NCBI RefSeq assembly: GCF_900198195.1
Contig: NZ_LT899436.1
Location: 2,137,001-2,201,000 of the forward strand
DNA: 64,000 bases
Source: Tenacibaculum jejuense
GTDB taxonomy: Bacteria > Bacteroidota > Bacteroidia > Flavobacteriales > Flavobacteriaceae
Reading direction: 5' to 3'
Below are positions 42,725-52,012 of this stretch, piece after piece. Numbering within the stretch: the first letter of the stretch is position 1; each line of letters begins with the position of its first letter. Made by a program: the position numbers and the translations under genes. Below the pieces are notes generated by a model. The model made no database searches and had not been told where the DNA came from. It saw only the letters and a list, made by a program, of their open reading frames with translations.

Positions 42725-44201
42725 TAAGTTTGTTATAAAGCTAAGTTTCTCTTTTTTACTTACAATTTTAGTTATAGGTGTAATTTATATATCTATTACT
42801 TTTTTTTTGTTAGATAAATTTTACAGTCAGACCACACAACGATTAAATGCTGATATAGCCAATCATTTAATAGACGAAAAATTTAAAAATTCATCACCAT
42901 TTTTAGAAAATGGTAGTGTAAATATTCAATTGTTTGATGATGTAATGCATGATATGATGGCTGTTAATAGAGCTATTGAAGTGTATTTATTAGATGAAAA
43001 TGGATTTGTATTGCATTCTGTTGTTCTTGATCATGCTAATGCTACAGAAGAAATAAAACAAGTTGATTTAAGGCCGATTCATAAGTTTATAAATAATAAA
43101 GAAGAGTATATTTTAGGAGATGATCCTAAGAATATATTAGAAAAGAAAATTTTCTCAGCAGCGTCATTTGAAAGTTATGGAAAAGAAGGTTACATATACA
43201 TATTATTAGCTAGTCATGATTTTGAGCAAGTGTGTAGCAGTTTGTTTAAGTCTTATTTTTCAAAACTTACAACAAATACAATAATCATAACTACGCTGTT
43301 ATCGTTAATTATTGGCTGGTTGAGCGTTTTTTTAATATCGAAAAGTTTACTTGTAATTATACATCATGTTAACAAATTTAAAAATGGTGATTTTAAAAGT
43401 AGAATACCTAATGCATCTGCATCTAGTTTGTCTATTTTAGCTACTACCTTTAATACAATGGCAGATACCATTTCAGAAAACATAGAAGAGATTAAATCTG
43501 TAAATGACTTTAAAAAAGAACTTATAGCAAATATATCTCACGATTTAAGAACTCCTATGACAGTAATTCGAGGCTATGCTGAAACACTAACAGAAAAAGA
43601 GATTGTTATATCAGATGACAATAAAGAAGAGTTTTTAAAAATTATAGAAAAAAGTACACTTACCTTATCAAACCTAGTAGATCAATTGTATGAATATTCA
43701 AATTTAGATGCTAAACAATTAAAGCTTAATAAGACTGTTTTCAGTTTGAATAAATTAATTCATGACATTATTCGTAGTTATTGTGTTATAGCTATGAGAA
43801 AAAAAATAAAAGTCGAAAGGGCTTATAGTTTAAACGAGGATTTTTTGGTGTATGCTGATAAGGTTTTAATCCATAGAGTTATACAGAATATTTTTGATAA
43901 TGCACTGAAGTTCACTCCTAAGAAAGGAATAATCATTTTTTCATTGAATGTAATCAATAGAAATACAATAATTAGTATTAAAGATTCTGGACCTGGAATC
44001 AATCAAGATAATCAAAATTTTATTTTTGATCGATGGTACACTGCTGAAACAGATCAAAACAATGGACTAGGTTTAGGTTTAGCTATTGTGAAAAAAATAA
44101 TTGAATTACACGAAGCTAACATTTATATGTATTCAGATGAAAAAAATAAAGGATGTGAATTTAAATTCACATTACCAAATGTTACAGGATTAGTAAATTA
44201 A
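42699..44201 (+). CDS. Sensor histidine kinase
   Basis: Protein of 500 residues. A first membrane helix (about 14-37), a periplasmic sensor region of some 150 residues with no recognised fold, a second helix (about 193-215), a HAMP domain (216-268), the H-box NISHDLRTPMTVIRGYAE (phospho-acceptor H281), the N-box IFDNALKF and G-boxes DSGPGI and GLGLGLAIVKKI. It is translationally coupled to the response regulator by a 26-base overlap. Its 3' end overlaps the convergent ald gene by 20 bases. The signal sensed is unknown. Confidence 0.93.
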   Translation: MSKFQSLSNKFVIKLSFSFLLTILVIGVIYISITFFLLDKFYSQTTQRLNADIANHLIDEKFKNSSPFLENGSVNIQLFDDVMHDMMAVNRAIEVYLLDENGFVLHSVVLDHANATEEIKQVDLRPIHKFINNKEEYILGDDPKNILEKKIFSAASFESYGKEGYIYILLASHDFEQVCSSLFKSYFSKLTTNTIIITTLLSLIIGWLSVFLISKSLLVIIHHVNKFKNGDFKSRIPNASASSLSILATTFNTMADTISENIEEIKSVNDFKKELIANISHDLRTPMTVIRGYAETLTEKEIVISDDNKEEFLKIIEKSTLTLSNLVDQLYEYSNLDAKQLKLNKTVFSLNKLIHDIIRSYCVIAMRKKIKVERAYSLNEDFLVYADKVLIHRVIQNIFDNALKFTPKKGIIIFSLNVINRNTIISIKDSGPGINQDNQNFIFDRWYTAETDQNNGLGLGLAIVKKIIELHEANIYMYSDEKNKGCEFKFTLPNVTGLVN

Positions 44202-45378
44202 TATCTCTAAAAGGAATATCAAACCAATCACCAACGGTTTTATTAGTTAAAATTCCATGATAGAAATACATACCATTTCGTAAGCTTTTATCGAATCTAG
44301 CAGCATTTTCAAAACCACCTTCTTCTGCAATATTCAATAGGTAAGGGGTTAAAATATTACTAATAGAAACTGAAGCTGTTCTAGCATATCGAGAAGGGAT
44401 ATTAGGAACACAATAATGAATAACATCATGTGCTCTAAATATGGGTTTACTGTGTGTAGTTATTCTAGAAGTTTCAAAACAACCACCTCGATCAATACAA
44501 ACATCAACAATAACAGCACCAATCTTCATTTGTTCAATCATGGTTTCTGTAACTATAATAGGAGATCTATCAATACCTCTAATTGCTCCAATAGCAACAT
44601 CACAACGCATTAAAGCTTTTAATAAAGACTTTGGTTGTACTGTAGAAGTATATATGGGACCTGGAACAGCCTCTTGTAAACGTCTTAGTTTGGTAATTGA
44701 ATTATCAAAAACCTTAATACGTGCACCTAAACCTATGGCAGCTTTAGCAGCTGATTTTCCTACAGTGCCGGCTCCTAAAATAACAACATCAGTAGGAGGA
44801 ACCCCGCTAATATTTCCTAAAAGTAAACCGTTTCCTCCATTCGCAGAAGACATAAGTTCTGCAGCTATGTGCATAGAAGATATTCCTGCAATTTCACTTA
44901 GTGATTTTAACACAGGGTATACACCATCTTCATCTTTTATATAATCGTAAGCAATAGCAGTAATTCGTTTTTTGGCTAAAGCTTCAAAGTATTTTTTATT
45001 TTGTGTTTTTAATTGTAATGCTGAAATTAAAAATGCTTGAGGATTCATTAATTTGATTTCCTCTAACGTAGGCGGTTCAACTTTAACCACTAAATTACAG
45101 CCAAAAACTTCTTTTATATCATAAGAAATTTTTGCACCAGCTTCAGAGTATTCTCTATCAGAATAATTAGCTCCTTCGCCAGCATTATTTTCAACAACAA
45201 CTCTATGTCCGTGTGCTACTAAAGCAGCAACAGCATCTGGCGTTAAACTAATTCTTTTTTCTTCTAAATGTGTTTCTTTAGGTAACCCTATAAACAATTC
45301 ACCTTTTTGCTTTTTAATTTCAAGCATTTCAGGTTGGGGAAGTAGTTGTTCTTTAGTAAAAGGTGTGATAGAACTCAT
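44182..45378 (-). CDS. ald: Alanine dehydrogenase
   Basis: Interconverts L-alanine and pyruvate plus ammonia with NAD. The N-terminal substrate domain has GLPKETHLEEKRISLTPDAVAAL and the catalytic-lysine region LVVKVEPP; the NAD domain has DVVILGAGTVGKSAAKAAIGLGA; the C-terminal part has HYCVPNIPSRYARTASVSISNILTPYLL, which is typical of the AlaDH branch and not of transhydrogenase. Its 398 residues are a little longer than the usual 370 because of the N-terminal extension. It is four bases downstream of tsaE, as in other flavobacteria. Confidence 0.92.
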   Translation of the reverse strand: MSSITPFTKEQLLPQPEMLEIKKQKGELFIGLPKETHLEEKRISLTPDAVAALVAHGHRVVVENNAGEGANYSDREYSEAGAKISYDIKEVFGCNLVVKVEPPTLEEIKLMNPQAFLISALQLKTQNKKYFEALAKKRITAIAYDYIKDEDGVYPVLKSLSEIAGISSMHIAAELMSSANGGNGLLLGNISGVPPTDVVILGAGTVGKSAAKAAIGLGARIKVFDNSITKLRRLQEAVPGPIYTSTVQPKSLLKALMRCDVAIGAIRGIDRSPIIVTETMIEQMKIGAVIVDVCIDRGGCFETSRITTHSKPIFRAHDVIHYCVPNIPSRYARTASVSISNILTPYLLNIAEEGGFENAARFDKSLRNGMYFYHGILTNKTVGDWFDIPFRDINLLIL

Positions 45379-45382
45379 TAAT

Positions 45383-45790
45383 TTAGTTAAGTTGAATATT
45401 TCTTAGATTATCTTGGGTCAATGTGATATTTACATCACTAGCATTTAAAGGTAATAAATTTTTGATATTATTTGGCCATTCAATCAAACACCAATGTCCA
45501 GAATCAAAATATTCTTCAATACCAATATCTAAAGCTTCTTCTTCGTCATTTATTCTATAAAAATCAAAATGATAAATAATTTCATCGGTTGCTGTATGAT
45601 ACTCATTTACCAGAGAAAAAGTAGGCGAACTGATAATATCGTTACTGCCTAAAACTCTACAAACTTCTTTGATGAGCGTAGTTTTTCCTACACCCATTTC
45701 GCCATTAAAGAGTAAAATTTTATGTTTAGAATTGCTAATTAATTCTTTAGCAATAACTTCAATTTCTTCTAATGAATAATTTTTATTCAT
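45383..45790 (-). CDS. tsaE: tRNA threonylcarbamoyladenosine biosynthesis protein TsaE
   Basis: ATPase of the TsaBDE complex for t6A synthesis. Walker A is NGEMGVGKTTLIKEVC, then ISSPTFSLVNEYHT and the acidic IYHFDFYRINDEEEALDIGIEEYF, and WCLIEWPNNI at the end. Its 135 residues are full length. It lies between porX (three-base gap) and ald (four-base gap), so the three are one operon. TsaC, the first enzyme of the pathway, is at 7173-7724. Confidence 0.95.
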   Translation of the reverse strand: MNKNYSLEEIEVIAKELISNSKHKILLFNGEMGVGKTTLIKEVCRVLGSNDIISSPTFSLVNEYHTATDEIIYHFDFYRINDEEEALDIGIEEYFDSGHWCLIEWPNNIKNLLPLNASDVNITLTQDNLRNIQLN

Positions 45791-45793
45791 AAA

Positions 45794-47341
45794 CTATTTA
45801 GAATTATATACAGCGCAAGGTATAATAATTTCTTCTAATGAAATACCTCCATGTTGATATGTATTTCGATAATATTTCACAAAGTGATTAAAGTTATTAG
45901 GGTACGCAAAAAATAAATCTTCTTTTGTAAAAATAAAAGGACTATTTATAGATATACTTGGTAGAAAAATATCTTTTGGATTCTTTACTTCGTAAACATC
46001 TTTATTTTCATAACTTAAACTTCGACCTGTTTTATATCTTAAGTTCGAACTAATGTTTTTATCACCAACTACTTTTGTGGGTGTATTACAATTAATAGTT
46101 CCGTGATCGGTAGTAATAATTAATTTTTGTCCTAGTTCTTTAGCCTTCTGAATTATTGATAAAAGAGGAGAGTTTTTAAACCAACTCACAGTTAAAGATC
46201 TATAGGCTTTATCATCACCAACCAATTCTTTTATTACTTCCATTTCGGTTTTAGCATGAGAAAGCATATCAACAAAATTATACACAACTACAGTAAGATC
46301 ATTTTGCTTGGTTCCATTATAATTTTCTTCTAATTCTTTCCCATTTTTAAGCGATGTTATCTTGTAGTACTCATGCTTGATATTAAGATTTAATCGTTTA
46401 ATCTGCTCAGTTAAAAATTCATTTTCAAACAGATTTTTTCCACCTTCATCGGTATCGTTTTTCCAATAGTTAGGATGTCTTTTTTCCATTTCAGAAGGCA
46501 TTAATCCAGAGAAAATGGCATTACGTGCATATTGTGTAGCTGTGGGAAGTATACTAAAGTAAGAATGCTCTGTTTCTTTTCTGTAGAAATTATTAATGTA
46601 AGGCTCTAATACTCTAAACTGATCATACCTTAAATTATCTATTACGACAACAAGTAGTCCTTGATCTTTACTTAAATTAGGAACAATAAGATCCTTAAAA
46701 AGTGTATGTGACATTGTTGGTTTGTCATCTCCAGTTAACCAATCTTCGTAATTCTTTTTAATAAATTTAAAGAAATGAGTATTTGCTTCTGATTTTTGAC
46801 TTTCTAAGATTTCTAAAAGATTAGAGTCATCTATGTTTTCTAGTTCTAACTCCCAGTGAATTAGTCTTTTGTATAGGTCAATCCACTCTTGGTATGAATT
46901 TACCATAGATAAATCCATAGATATTTTTCTAAACTCTTGCTGATAATTTAAAGTTGTTTTCTCCGTAACCAATCTAGAATGATCTAAATTCTTTTTTAAA
47001 CTCAATAATATTTGGTTCGGATTAACAGGTTTTATTAAGTAATCAGCTATTTTAGAACCTATAGCTTCTTCCATTATATATTCTTCCTCACTCTTTGTGA
47101 TCATTACTACAGGAAGATTAGCTCTCTTTTGTTTAATTAGATTCAACGCGTCTAAACCAGAAATTCCTGGCATGTTTTCATCTAAAAAAACAATATCAAA
47201 ATTCATATCATCAACTAAATCAACAGCATCAGTTCCATTCGTACACGTAGTAACTTTATAATTCTTTTTCTCTAAGAACAATATATGAGGTTTTAATAAA
47301 TCTATTTCGTCATCTACCCAAAGGATATCAATATTTCTCAT
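45794..47341 (-). CDS. porX: PorX, type IX secretion response regulator with PglZ domain
   Basis: Regulator of the type IX secretion system and gliding, partner of PorY and SigP in Porphyromonas. The receiver domain (1-120) has LWVDDEIDL, the phospho-acceptor D54 in IVFLDENMPG, and TK in MITKSEEEY with KP in LIKPVNPNQ. The C-terminal PglZ domain of the alkaline-phosphatase superfamily (about 205-515) has LVVVIDNLRYDQF with the nucleophile region and IITTDHGTINCNTP with metal-binding D-H. The crystal structure of the family showed a zinc phosphodiesterase. It is the first gene of the porX-tsaE-ald operon. Confidence 0.94.
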   Translation of the reverse strand: MRNIDILWVDDEIDLLKPHILFLEKKNYKVTTCTNGTDAVDLVDDMNFDIVFLDENMPGISGLDALNLIKQKRANLPVVMITKSEEEYIMEEAIGSKIADYLIKPVNPNQILLSLKKNLDHSRLVTEKTTLNYQQEFRKISMDLSMVNSYQEWIDLYKRLIHWELELENIDDSNLLEILESQKSEANTHFFKFIKKNYEDWLTGDDKPTMSHTLFKDLIVPNLSKDQGLLVVVIDNLRYDQFRVLEPYINNFYRKETEHSYFSILPTATQYARNAIFSGLMPSEMEKRHPNYWKNDTDEGGKNLFENEFLTEQIKRLNLNIKHEYYKITSLKNGKELEENYNGTKQNDLTVVVYNFVDMLSHAKTEMEVIKELVGDDKAYRSLTVSWFKNSPLLSIIQKAKELGQKLIITTDHGTINCNTPTKVVGDKNISSNLRYKTGRSLSYENKDVYEVKNPKDIFLPSISINSPFIFTKEDLFFAYPNNFNHFVKYYRNTYQHGGISLEEIIIPCAVYNSK

Positions 47342-47506
47342 AAGAATAATTTATTATCAAAGAACGATCAAATTAAATCTTTAGTGCCGCATAAAAAAAT
47401 AAAAAACTCTTAAAATTTTAGATATTCGTGTTTTTGTTGTTTGTAAATAAGCATTGTTTATATTTACATACTTTTATTCAACACACTAAAAAGAAAACAC
47501 AACATA

Positions 47507-48745
47507 TTGAGTAAGTCTAAAACGAACAAACTAAAAATACTTAATGATCCTATTTACGGATTAGTTTCTATCCCCAATTCGTTAATTTTTGATATTATCG
47601 AACATAGATATTTTCAAAGATTGAGGCGAATTACTCAAATGGGACTTACAAATTTAGTTTACCCAGGAGCCAATCATACACGATTTCATCATGCGATAGG
47701 ATGTATGCACTTAATGCAAAAAGCAATTCAAGCGTTAAGATCTAAGAATATTGAAATCTCTGAAGCAGAAGCTACTGCTTTAAGTATCGCGATTTTATTA
47801 CATGATATAGGTCATGGTGCATTTTCTCATGCACTAGAATATAGTATAGTTAATAAAATAACTCATGAAGAAATTTCGTTACTTTTCATGAAAGCCTTAA
47901 ATAAAGAGTTCAAAGGAAAATTAGATTTAGCCATAGCAATTTTTGAAGGTAAATATGAAAGAAAGTTTTTTCATCAGTTAATATCTAGTCAATTAGATAT
48001 AGATCGATTAGATTATTTACAACGAGATAGCTTTTACACTGGAGTTGCAGAAGGAAATATTTCTTCAGATCGATTGATAGCTATGATGAATGTAAAAAAT
48101 GATGAGCTAGTTATCGAAGAAAAAGGAATTTATTCCGTAGAAAAGTTTTTAATAGCTAGAAGGTTAATGTATTGGCAAGTTTACCTGCATAAAACATCAT
48201 TATCGGCTGAAACATTATTAGTTAAGATTTTACAAAGAGCTAAAACATTAACTAAAGAAGGAAAAGATTTACCAGCAAACAGTGCTTTAGATTATTTTTT
48301 AAAAAGACCAATACATAAAGATAATTTTGATATTGAAACTTTAGAAATGTTTGCTAAACTTGACGATTATGATGTATTGTCAGCAATAAAAGAATGGTGT
48401 GATAATGAAGATTTCGTGCTTTCTAAACTAGCTCAAATGTTAGTCAATAGAAAATTACTGAAATTAGACTTACAGAGTAAACCTTTTACAGAAAAATATA
48501 AAAATAAAGTCCAAGCTAAAGTAAAGAAGAAGTTAGGAGATCGTGAAGGAGATTTATCATGTTTTGTTTTTGAAGATACAGTTTCAAATCAAGCTTACAA
48601 TAAAACTATTCCGATTAAAATACTAACAAAAAAAGGAAAACTAAAGGATATAGCTAAAGCTTCCGATAATTTAAATATAGAAACACTAGCAGTCCCTGTG
48701 GTTAAATACTTTTATTGTTATCCAAAGAATTTTGCTTTGATCTAG
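47507..48745 (+). CDS. HD-domain phosphohydrolase (dGTPase/SAMHD1-like)
   Basis: Protein of 412 residues. The metal-binding set is HHAIGCMHLMQ, HDIGHGAFSHALE and DIDRLDYLQRDSF, in the order of the SAMHD1-like family. The start is a TTG at 47507; no ATG lies upstream in frame and the next internal Met is inside conserved sequence. Bacteroidota often use such starts with AT-rich leaders and no Shine-Dalgarno. It is directly upstream of lpxD, a fixed arrangement in flavobacteria. Nucleotide hydrolase activity is predicted but untested for this branch. Confidence 0.87.
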   Translation: MSKSKTNKLKILNDPIYGLVSIPNSLIFDIIEHRYFQRLRRITQMGLTNLVYPGANHTRFHHAIGCMHLMQKAIQALRSKNIEISEAEATALSIAILLHDIGHGAFSHALEYSIVNKITHEEISLLFMKALNKEFKGKLDLAIAIFEGKYERKFFHQLISSQLDIDRLDYLQRDSFYTGVAEGNISSDRLIAMMNVKNDELVIEEKGIYSVEKFLIARRLMYWQVYLHKTSLSAETLLVKILQRAKTLTKEGKDLPANSALDYFLKRPIHKDNFDIETLEMFAKLDDYDVLSAIKEWCDNEDFVLSKLAQMLVNRKLLKLDLQSKPFTEKYKNKVQAKVKKKLGDREGDLSCFVFEDTVSNQAYNKTIPIKILTKKGKLKDIAKASDNLNIETLAVPVVKYFYCYPKNFALI

Positions 48746-48776
48746 AACAACAGATTAAAACTAAACAAAAAATAAT

Positions 48777-48784
48777 TACTTTTG
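48777..48784 (+). promoter_or_regulatory. -7 element immediately upstream of lpxD
   Basis: TACTTTTG matches TAnnTTTG and ends six bases before the lpxD ATG, so a transcript from it would be leaderless or almost so. The -33 box is poor. Confidence 0.4.
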
Positions 48785-48790
48785 CACCTA

Positions 48791-49831
48791 ATGGAGTTTA
48801 CAGCAAAACAAATCGCAGATATTTTACAAGGTGAGATTGAAGGAAATACGGAGGATACAGTATTTAAACTTGCGAAGATTGAAGAGGCAGAAAAAGGTTC
48901 TTTAACCTTTTTAGCCAATCCTAAATATGAACCATATATATACACTACATCAGCTTCAATAGCTATTGTAAGTAAAGATTTTATAGCAGAAAAGGAGATT
49001 ACATCTACTCTTATTAGAGTAAGTGATCCATACAAGTCGTTTTCAACACTATTAGAATATTACAATCAAGTAAAAAATAATAAAGTAGGTAGAGAAACTC
49101 CTATACATGTTTCTAGCTCTGCATTTGTAGGAAGCAATGAATATATTGGTGCTTTTGTTTATATAGGAGATAATGTTCAGATTGGTAACAATGTAAAAAT
49201 CTATCCAAATAGTTACATCGGAGACAATGTAAAAATAGGTGATGATTCTACGATATTTTCTGGAGTGAAAATTTACTCTGAAACTGTTATTGGAAAAGGA
49301 TGTAAAATTCATTCAGGAACTGTTGTTGGTTCAGATGGTTTCGGGTTTACGCCAGATGAAAATGGTATATACAAAGCAGTTCCACAAACAGGAAATGTCA
49401 TTATTGAAGATTATGTAGACATAGGAGCTAATTCAACTATTGATAGAGCTACTCTAGGATCTACAATTATAAAATCAGGAGTGAAACTAGATAATCAAAT
49501 ACAAGTTGCTCACAACGTAGAAATAGGTAAAAATACTGTAATTGCTTCTCAATCTGGTGTTGCAGGTTCTACAAAAATTGGAGAAAATTGTATGATTGGT
49601 GGTCAAGTAGGGATTGTAGGACATATTACTATCGGTAATAATGTTAAAATCCAGGCACAATCTGGTATAGGAAGAAATTTAAAAGATGGAGATGTAGTAC
49701 AAGGATCCCCTGCGATAGGGTATTCGGACTTTAATAAGTCATATGTTTATTTTAAAAATTTACCAAAAATAGTATCAACTGTAAATAAACTAGAAAAAGA
49801 GTACAAGGCTCAACAAAACCAAAATGAGTAA
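48791..49831 (+). CDS. lpxD: UDP-3-O-acylglucosamine N-acyltransferase
   Basis: Third step of lipid A synthesis: adds the 2-N hydroxyacyl chain. An N-terminal uridine-binding domain (about 1-95, with GSLTFLANPKYEPYIYT) precedes a left-handed beta-helix of hexapeptides; the catalytic His is in IQVAHNVEIG and the acyl pantetheine region in ASQSGVAGSTKIGE. Its length of about 346 residues is standard. The ATG at 48791 is chosen over a TTG three codons earlier. It overlaps lpxC-fabZ by eight bases. Confidence 0.95.
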   Translation: MEFTAKQIADILQGEIEGNTEDTVFKLAKIEEAEKGSLTFLANPKYEPYIYTTSASIAIVSKDFIAEKEITSTLIRVSDPYKSFSTLLEYYNQVKNNKVGRETPIHVSSSAFVGSNEYIGAFVYIGDNVQIGNNVKIYPNSYIGDNVKIGDDSTIFSGVKIYSETVIGKGCKIHSGTVVGSDGFGFTPDENGIYKAVPQTGNVIIEDYVDIGANSTIDRATLGSTIIKSGVKLDNQIQVAHNVEIGKNTVIASQSGVAGSTKIGENCMIGGQVGIVGHITIGNNVKIQAQSGIGRNLKDGDVVQGSPAIGYSDFNKSYVYFKNLPKIVSTVNKLEKEYKAQQNQNE

Positions 49832-51215
49832 ACAACAAAGAACTATAGAAAATGAAGTTACTTTATCTGGTGTAGGATTACACACAGGAAACGAAGTAAC
49901 TATGACCTTTAAACCGGCGCCAGTTAACCATGGTTTCGCATTCAAAAGAGTAGATTTAGAAGGTCAACCTATAATTGAAGCTAAAGCAGAATATGTAACA
50001 AATACTCAGCGTGGTACAAACATGGAAAAAAATGGAGTACAAATACATACTTCAGAACATGTACTTGCTGCCGCTGTAGGACTAGATATTGATAACCTTT
50101 TAATCGAAATAAATGCCTCTGAACCACCAATTATGGATGGATCATCTAAGTATTTTATTGAAGCATTAGAAAAGGCAGGAGTTGTAGAACAAGATGCAGC
50201 CATAGATGAATATGTTGTTAAGGATATTATTTCTTACAAAGATGAAGCTACTGGAAGTGAAATTATTCTTATGCCTTCTAATGAATATCAAATTACAACA
50301 ATGGTAGATTTTGGTACTAAAGTTTTAGGAACACAAAATGCTACTTTAGATCATATCCAAGATTTTAAAGAAGAAATTTCTTCGGCGAGAACATTTAGTT
50401 TCCTACATGAAATCGAAATGTTATTAGAACATAACTTAATTAAAGGAGGTGATCTTAATAATGCAATTGTTTATGTTGATAAGGAACTTTCTGAAAGTAC
50501 TACAGAAAAACTTAAGCACGCATTTAAAAAAGATGATATTAAGATCAAACCTAACGGGATTTTAGATAATTTAGAATTACGTTGGGCAAATGAAGCAGCA
50601 AGACATAAATTATTAGATGTTATAGGTGATTTAGCTCTTGTAGGAACTAGAATTAGAGGTAAAGTTATAGCTAACAAACCTGGGCATTTAGTAAATACAA
50701 CTTTTGCGAAAAAATTAGCAAAGATTATAAAGAAGGAAAAAAGAAATAATGTTCCTACTTACGATCTAAATCAACCACCTTTAATGGATATTCATCAAAT
50801 TATGGATATCCTTCCGCACAGACCTCCATTTTTATTAGTTGATAGAATACTTGAGCTTTCAGATAAGCATGTAGTAGGGATGAAAAATGTAACGATGAAT
50901 GAAGATTTCTTCGTAGGACATTTTCCTGGTGCTCCTGTTATGCCTGGTGTTTTGCAAGTAGAAGCAATGGCGCAAGCAGGTGGAGTTTTGGTATTAAGTA
51001 CTGTTCCTGATCCTGAAAATTATCTTACTTATTTTATGAAAATAGATAAGGTTAAATTTAAGCAAAAAGTATTACCAGGAGATACTTTAATATTTAAAAG
51101 TGAATTAATTACGCCAATTCGTAGGGGTATTGCTCATATGCAAGCTTATGCTTATGCAAACGGAAAACTAGTAGCAGAAGCAGAATTAATGGCACAAATA
51201 TCTAAAGCAAAATAA
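49824..51215 (+). CDS. lpxC/fabZ: Bifunctional LpxC deacetylase / FabZ dehydratase
   Basis: Fusion typical of Bacteroidota, 463 residues. The LpxC part (1-about 310) has LSGVGLHTGNEVTM, the zinc ligand in VQIHTSEHVLAA, and the second zinc motif ANEAARHKLLDVIGDLAL (H-x3-D). The FabZ part (about 318-463) has MDILPHRPPFLLVDRI and the catalytic HFPGAPVMPGVLQVEAMAQAGG. It therefore couples the committed step of lipid A synthesis with the dehydratase that competes for the same hydroxyacyl-ACP. It lies between lpxD and lpxA with one-base spacing. Confidence 0.96.
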   Translation: MSKQQRTIENEVTLSGVGLHTGNEVTMTFKPAPVNHGFAFKRVDLEGQPIIEAKAEYVTNTQRGTNMEKNGVQIHTSEHVLAAAVGLDIDNLLIEINASEPPIMDGSSKYFIEALEKAGVVEQDAAIDEYVVKDIISYKDEATGSEIILMPSNEYQITTMVDFGTKVLGTQNATLDHIQDFKEEISSARTFSFLHEIEMLLEHNLIKGGDLNNAIVYVDKELSESTTEKLKHAFKKDDIKIKPNGILDNLELRWANEAARHKLLDVIGDLALVGTRIRGKVIANKPGHLVNTTFAKKLAKIIKKEKRNNVPTYDLNQPPLMDIHQIMDILPHRPPFLLVDRILELSDKHVVGMKNVTMNEDFFVGHFPGAPVMPGVLQVEAMAQAGGVLVLSTVPDPENYLTYFMKIDKVKFKQKVLPGDTLIFKSELITPIRRGIAHMQAYAYANGKLVAEAELMAQISKAK

Positions 51216-51216
51216 T

Positions 51217-52002
51217 ATGAATCAACCATTAGCTTACGTTCATCCCCAAGCTAAAATAGCAAGAAATGTAGTTATAGAACCTTTTACGACCATACACGCA
51301 AATGTAGAAATTGGTTCAGGTACATGGATTGGTTCAAACGTAACAATAATGGAAGGTGCACGTATTGGAAAAAATTGTAGAATTTTTCCTGGCGCTGTAG
51401 TTTCCGCAATTCCTCAAGATTTAAAATTTAATGATGAGGAAACCGTAGTTATTATTGGAGACAATGTGACTATTAGAGAATGTGTAACGATAAATAGAGG
51501 TACGTCAGACAGACATAAAACTGTTATTGGAGACAATTGTTTAATTATGGCTTATTGTCATATTGCACACGATTGTATTGTTGGAGATAATTGTATTTTC
51601 TCTAATAATTCTACATTAGCAGGTCATGTAACTATAGGAGATAATGTAGTGCTAGCTGGTATGGTTGCAGTACATCAATTTGCTTCTGTTGGTAATCATG
51701 CTTTTGTTACTGGAGGTTCTTTAGTACGTAAAGATGTCCCACCGTATGTAAAAGCAGCTCGTGAGCCTTTATCTTATGTAGGTATAAACTCAATAGGTTT
51801 ACGAAGAAGAGGCTACACAACTGAAAAAATACGAGAGATTCAAGATATTTATAGAATTCTATTTCAAAAAAATTATAACAATTCTCAAGCGATAGAAATC
51901 ATAGAAGCAGAAATGCAGGCTACCTCAGAAAGAGATGAAATTATACAATTTATAAAAGATTCTCATAGAGGTATTATGAAAGGATATTACAAAACAAATT
52001 AA
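51217..52002 (+). CDS. lpxA: UDP-N-acetylglucosamine acyltransferase
   Basis: First step of lipid A synthesis: 3-O acylation of UDP-GlcNAc. Hexapeptide beta-helix (about 1-185) with the catalytic histidine in MAYCHIAHDCIVG and the chain-length ruler in AGHVTIGDNVVLAGMVAVHQFASVG, then the C-terminal helical domain GLRRRGYTTEKIREIQDIYRILF. Its 261 residues are full length. It follows lpxC-fabZ after one base. Confidence 0.96.
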   Translation: MNQPLAYVHPQAKIARNVVIEPFTTIHANVEIGSGTWIGSNVTIMEGARIGKNCRIFPGAVVSAIPQDLKFNDEETVVIIGDNVTIRECVTINRGTSDRHKTVIGDNCLIMAYCHIAHDCIVGDNCIFSNNSTLAGHVTIGDNVVLAGMVAVHQFASVGNHAFVTGGSLVRKDVPPYVKAAREPLSYVGINSIGLRRRGYTTEKIREIQDIYRILFQKNYNNSQAIEIIEAEMQATSERDEIIQFIKDSHRGIMKGYYKTN

Positions 52003-52012
52003 TAAAAATATA

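Noticed and set aside
44441..44944. 167-codon open frame opposite ald
   Set aside because: It lies fully antisense within a strongly conserved alanine dehydrogenase gene and its translation has no recognisable features.
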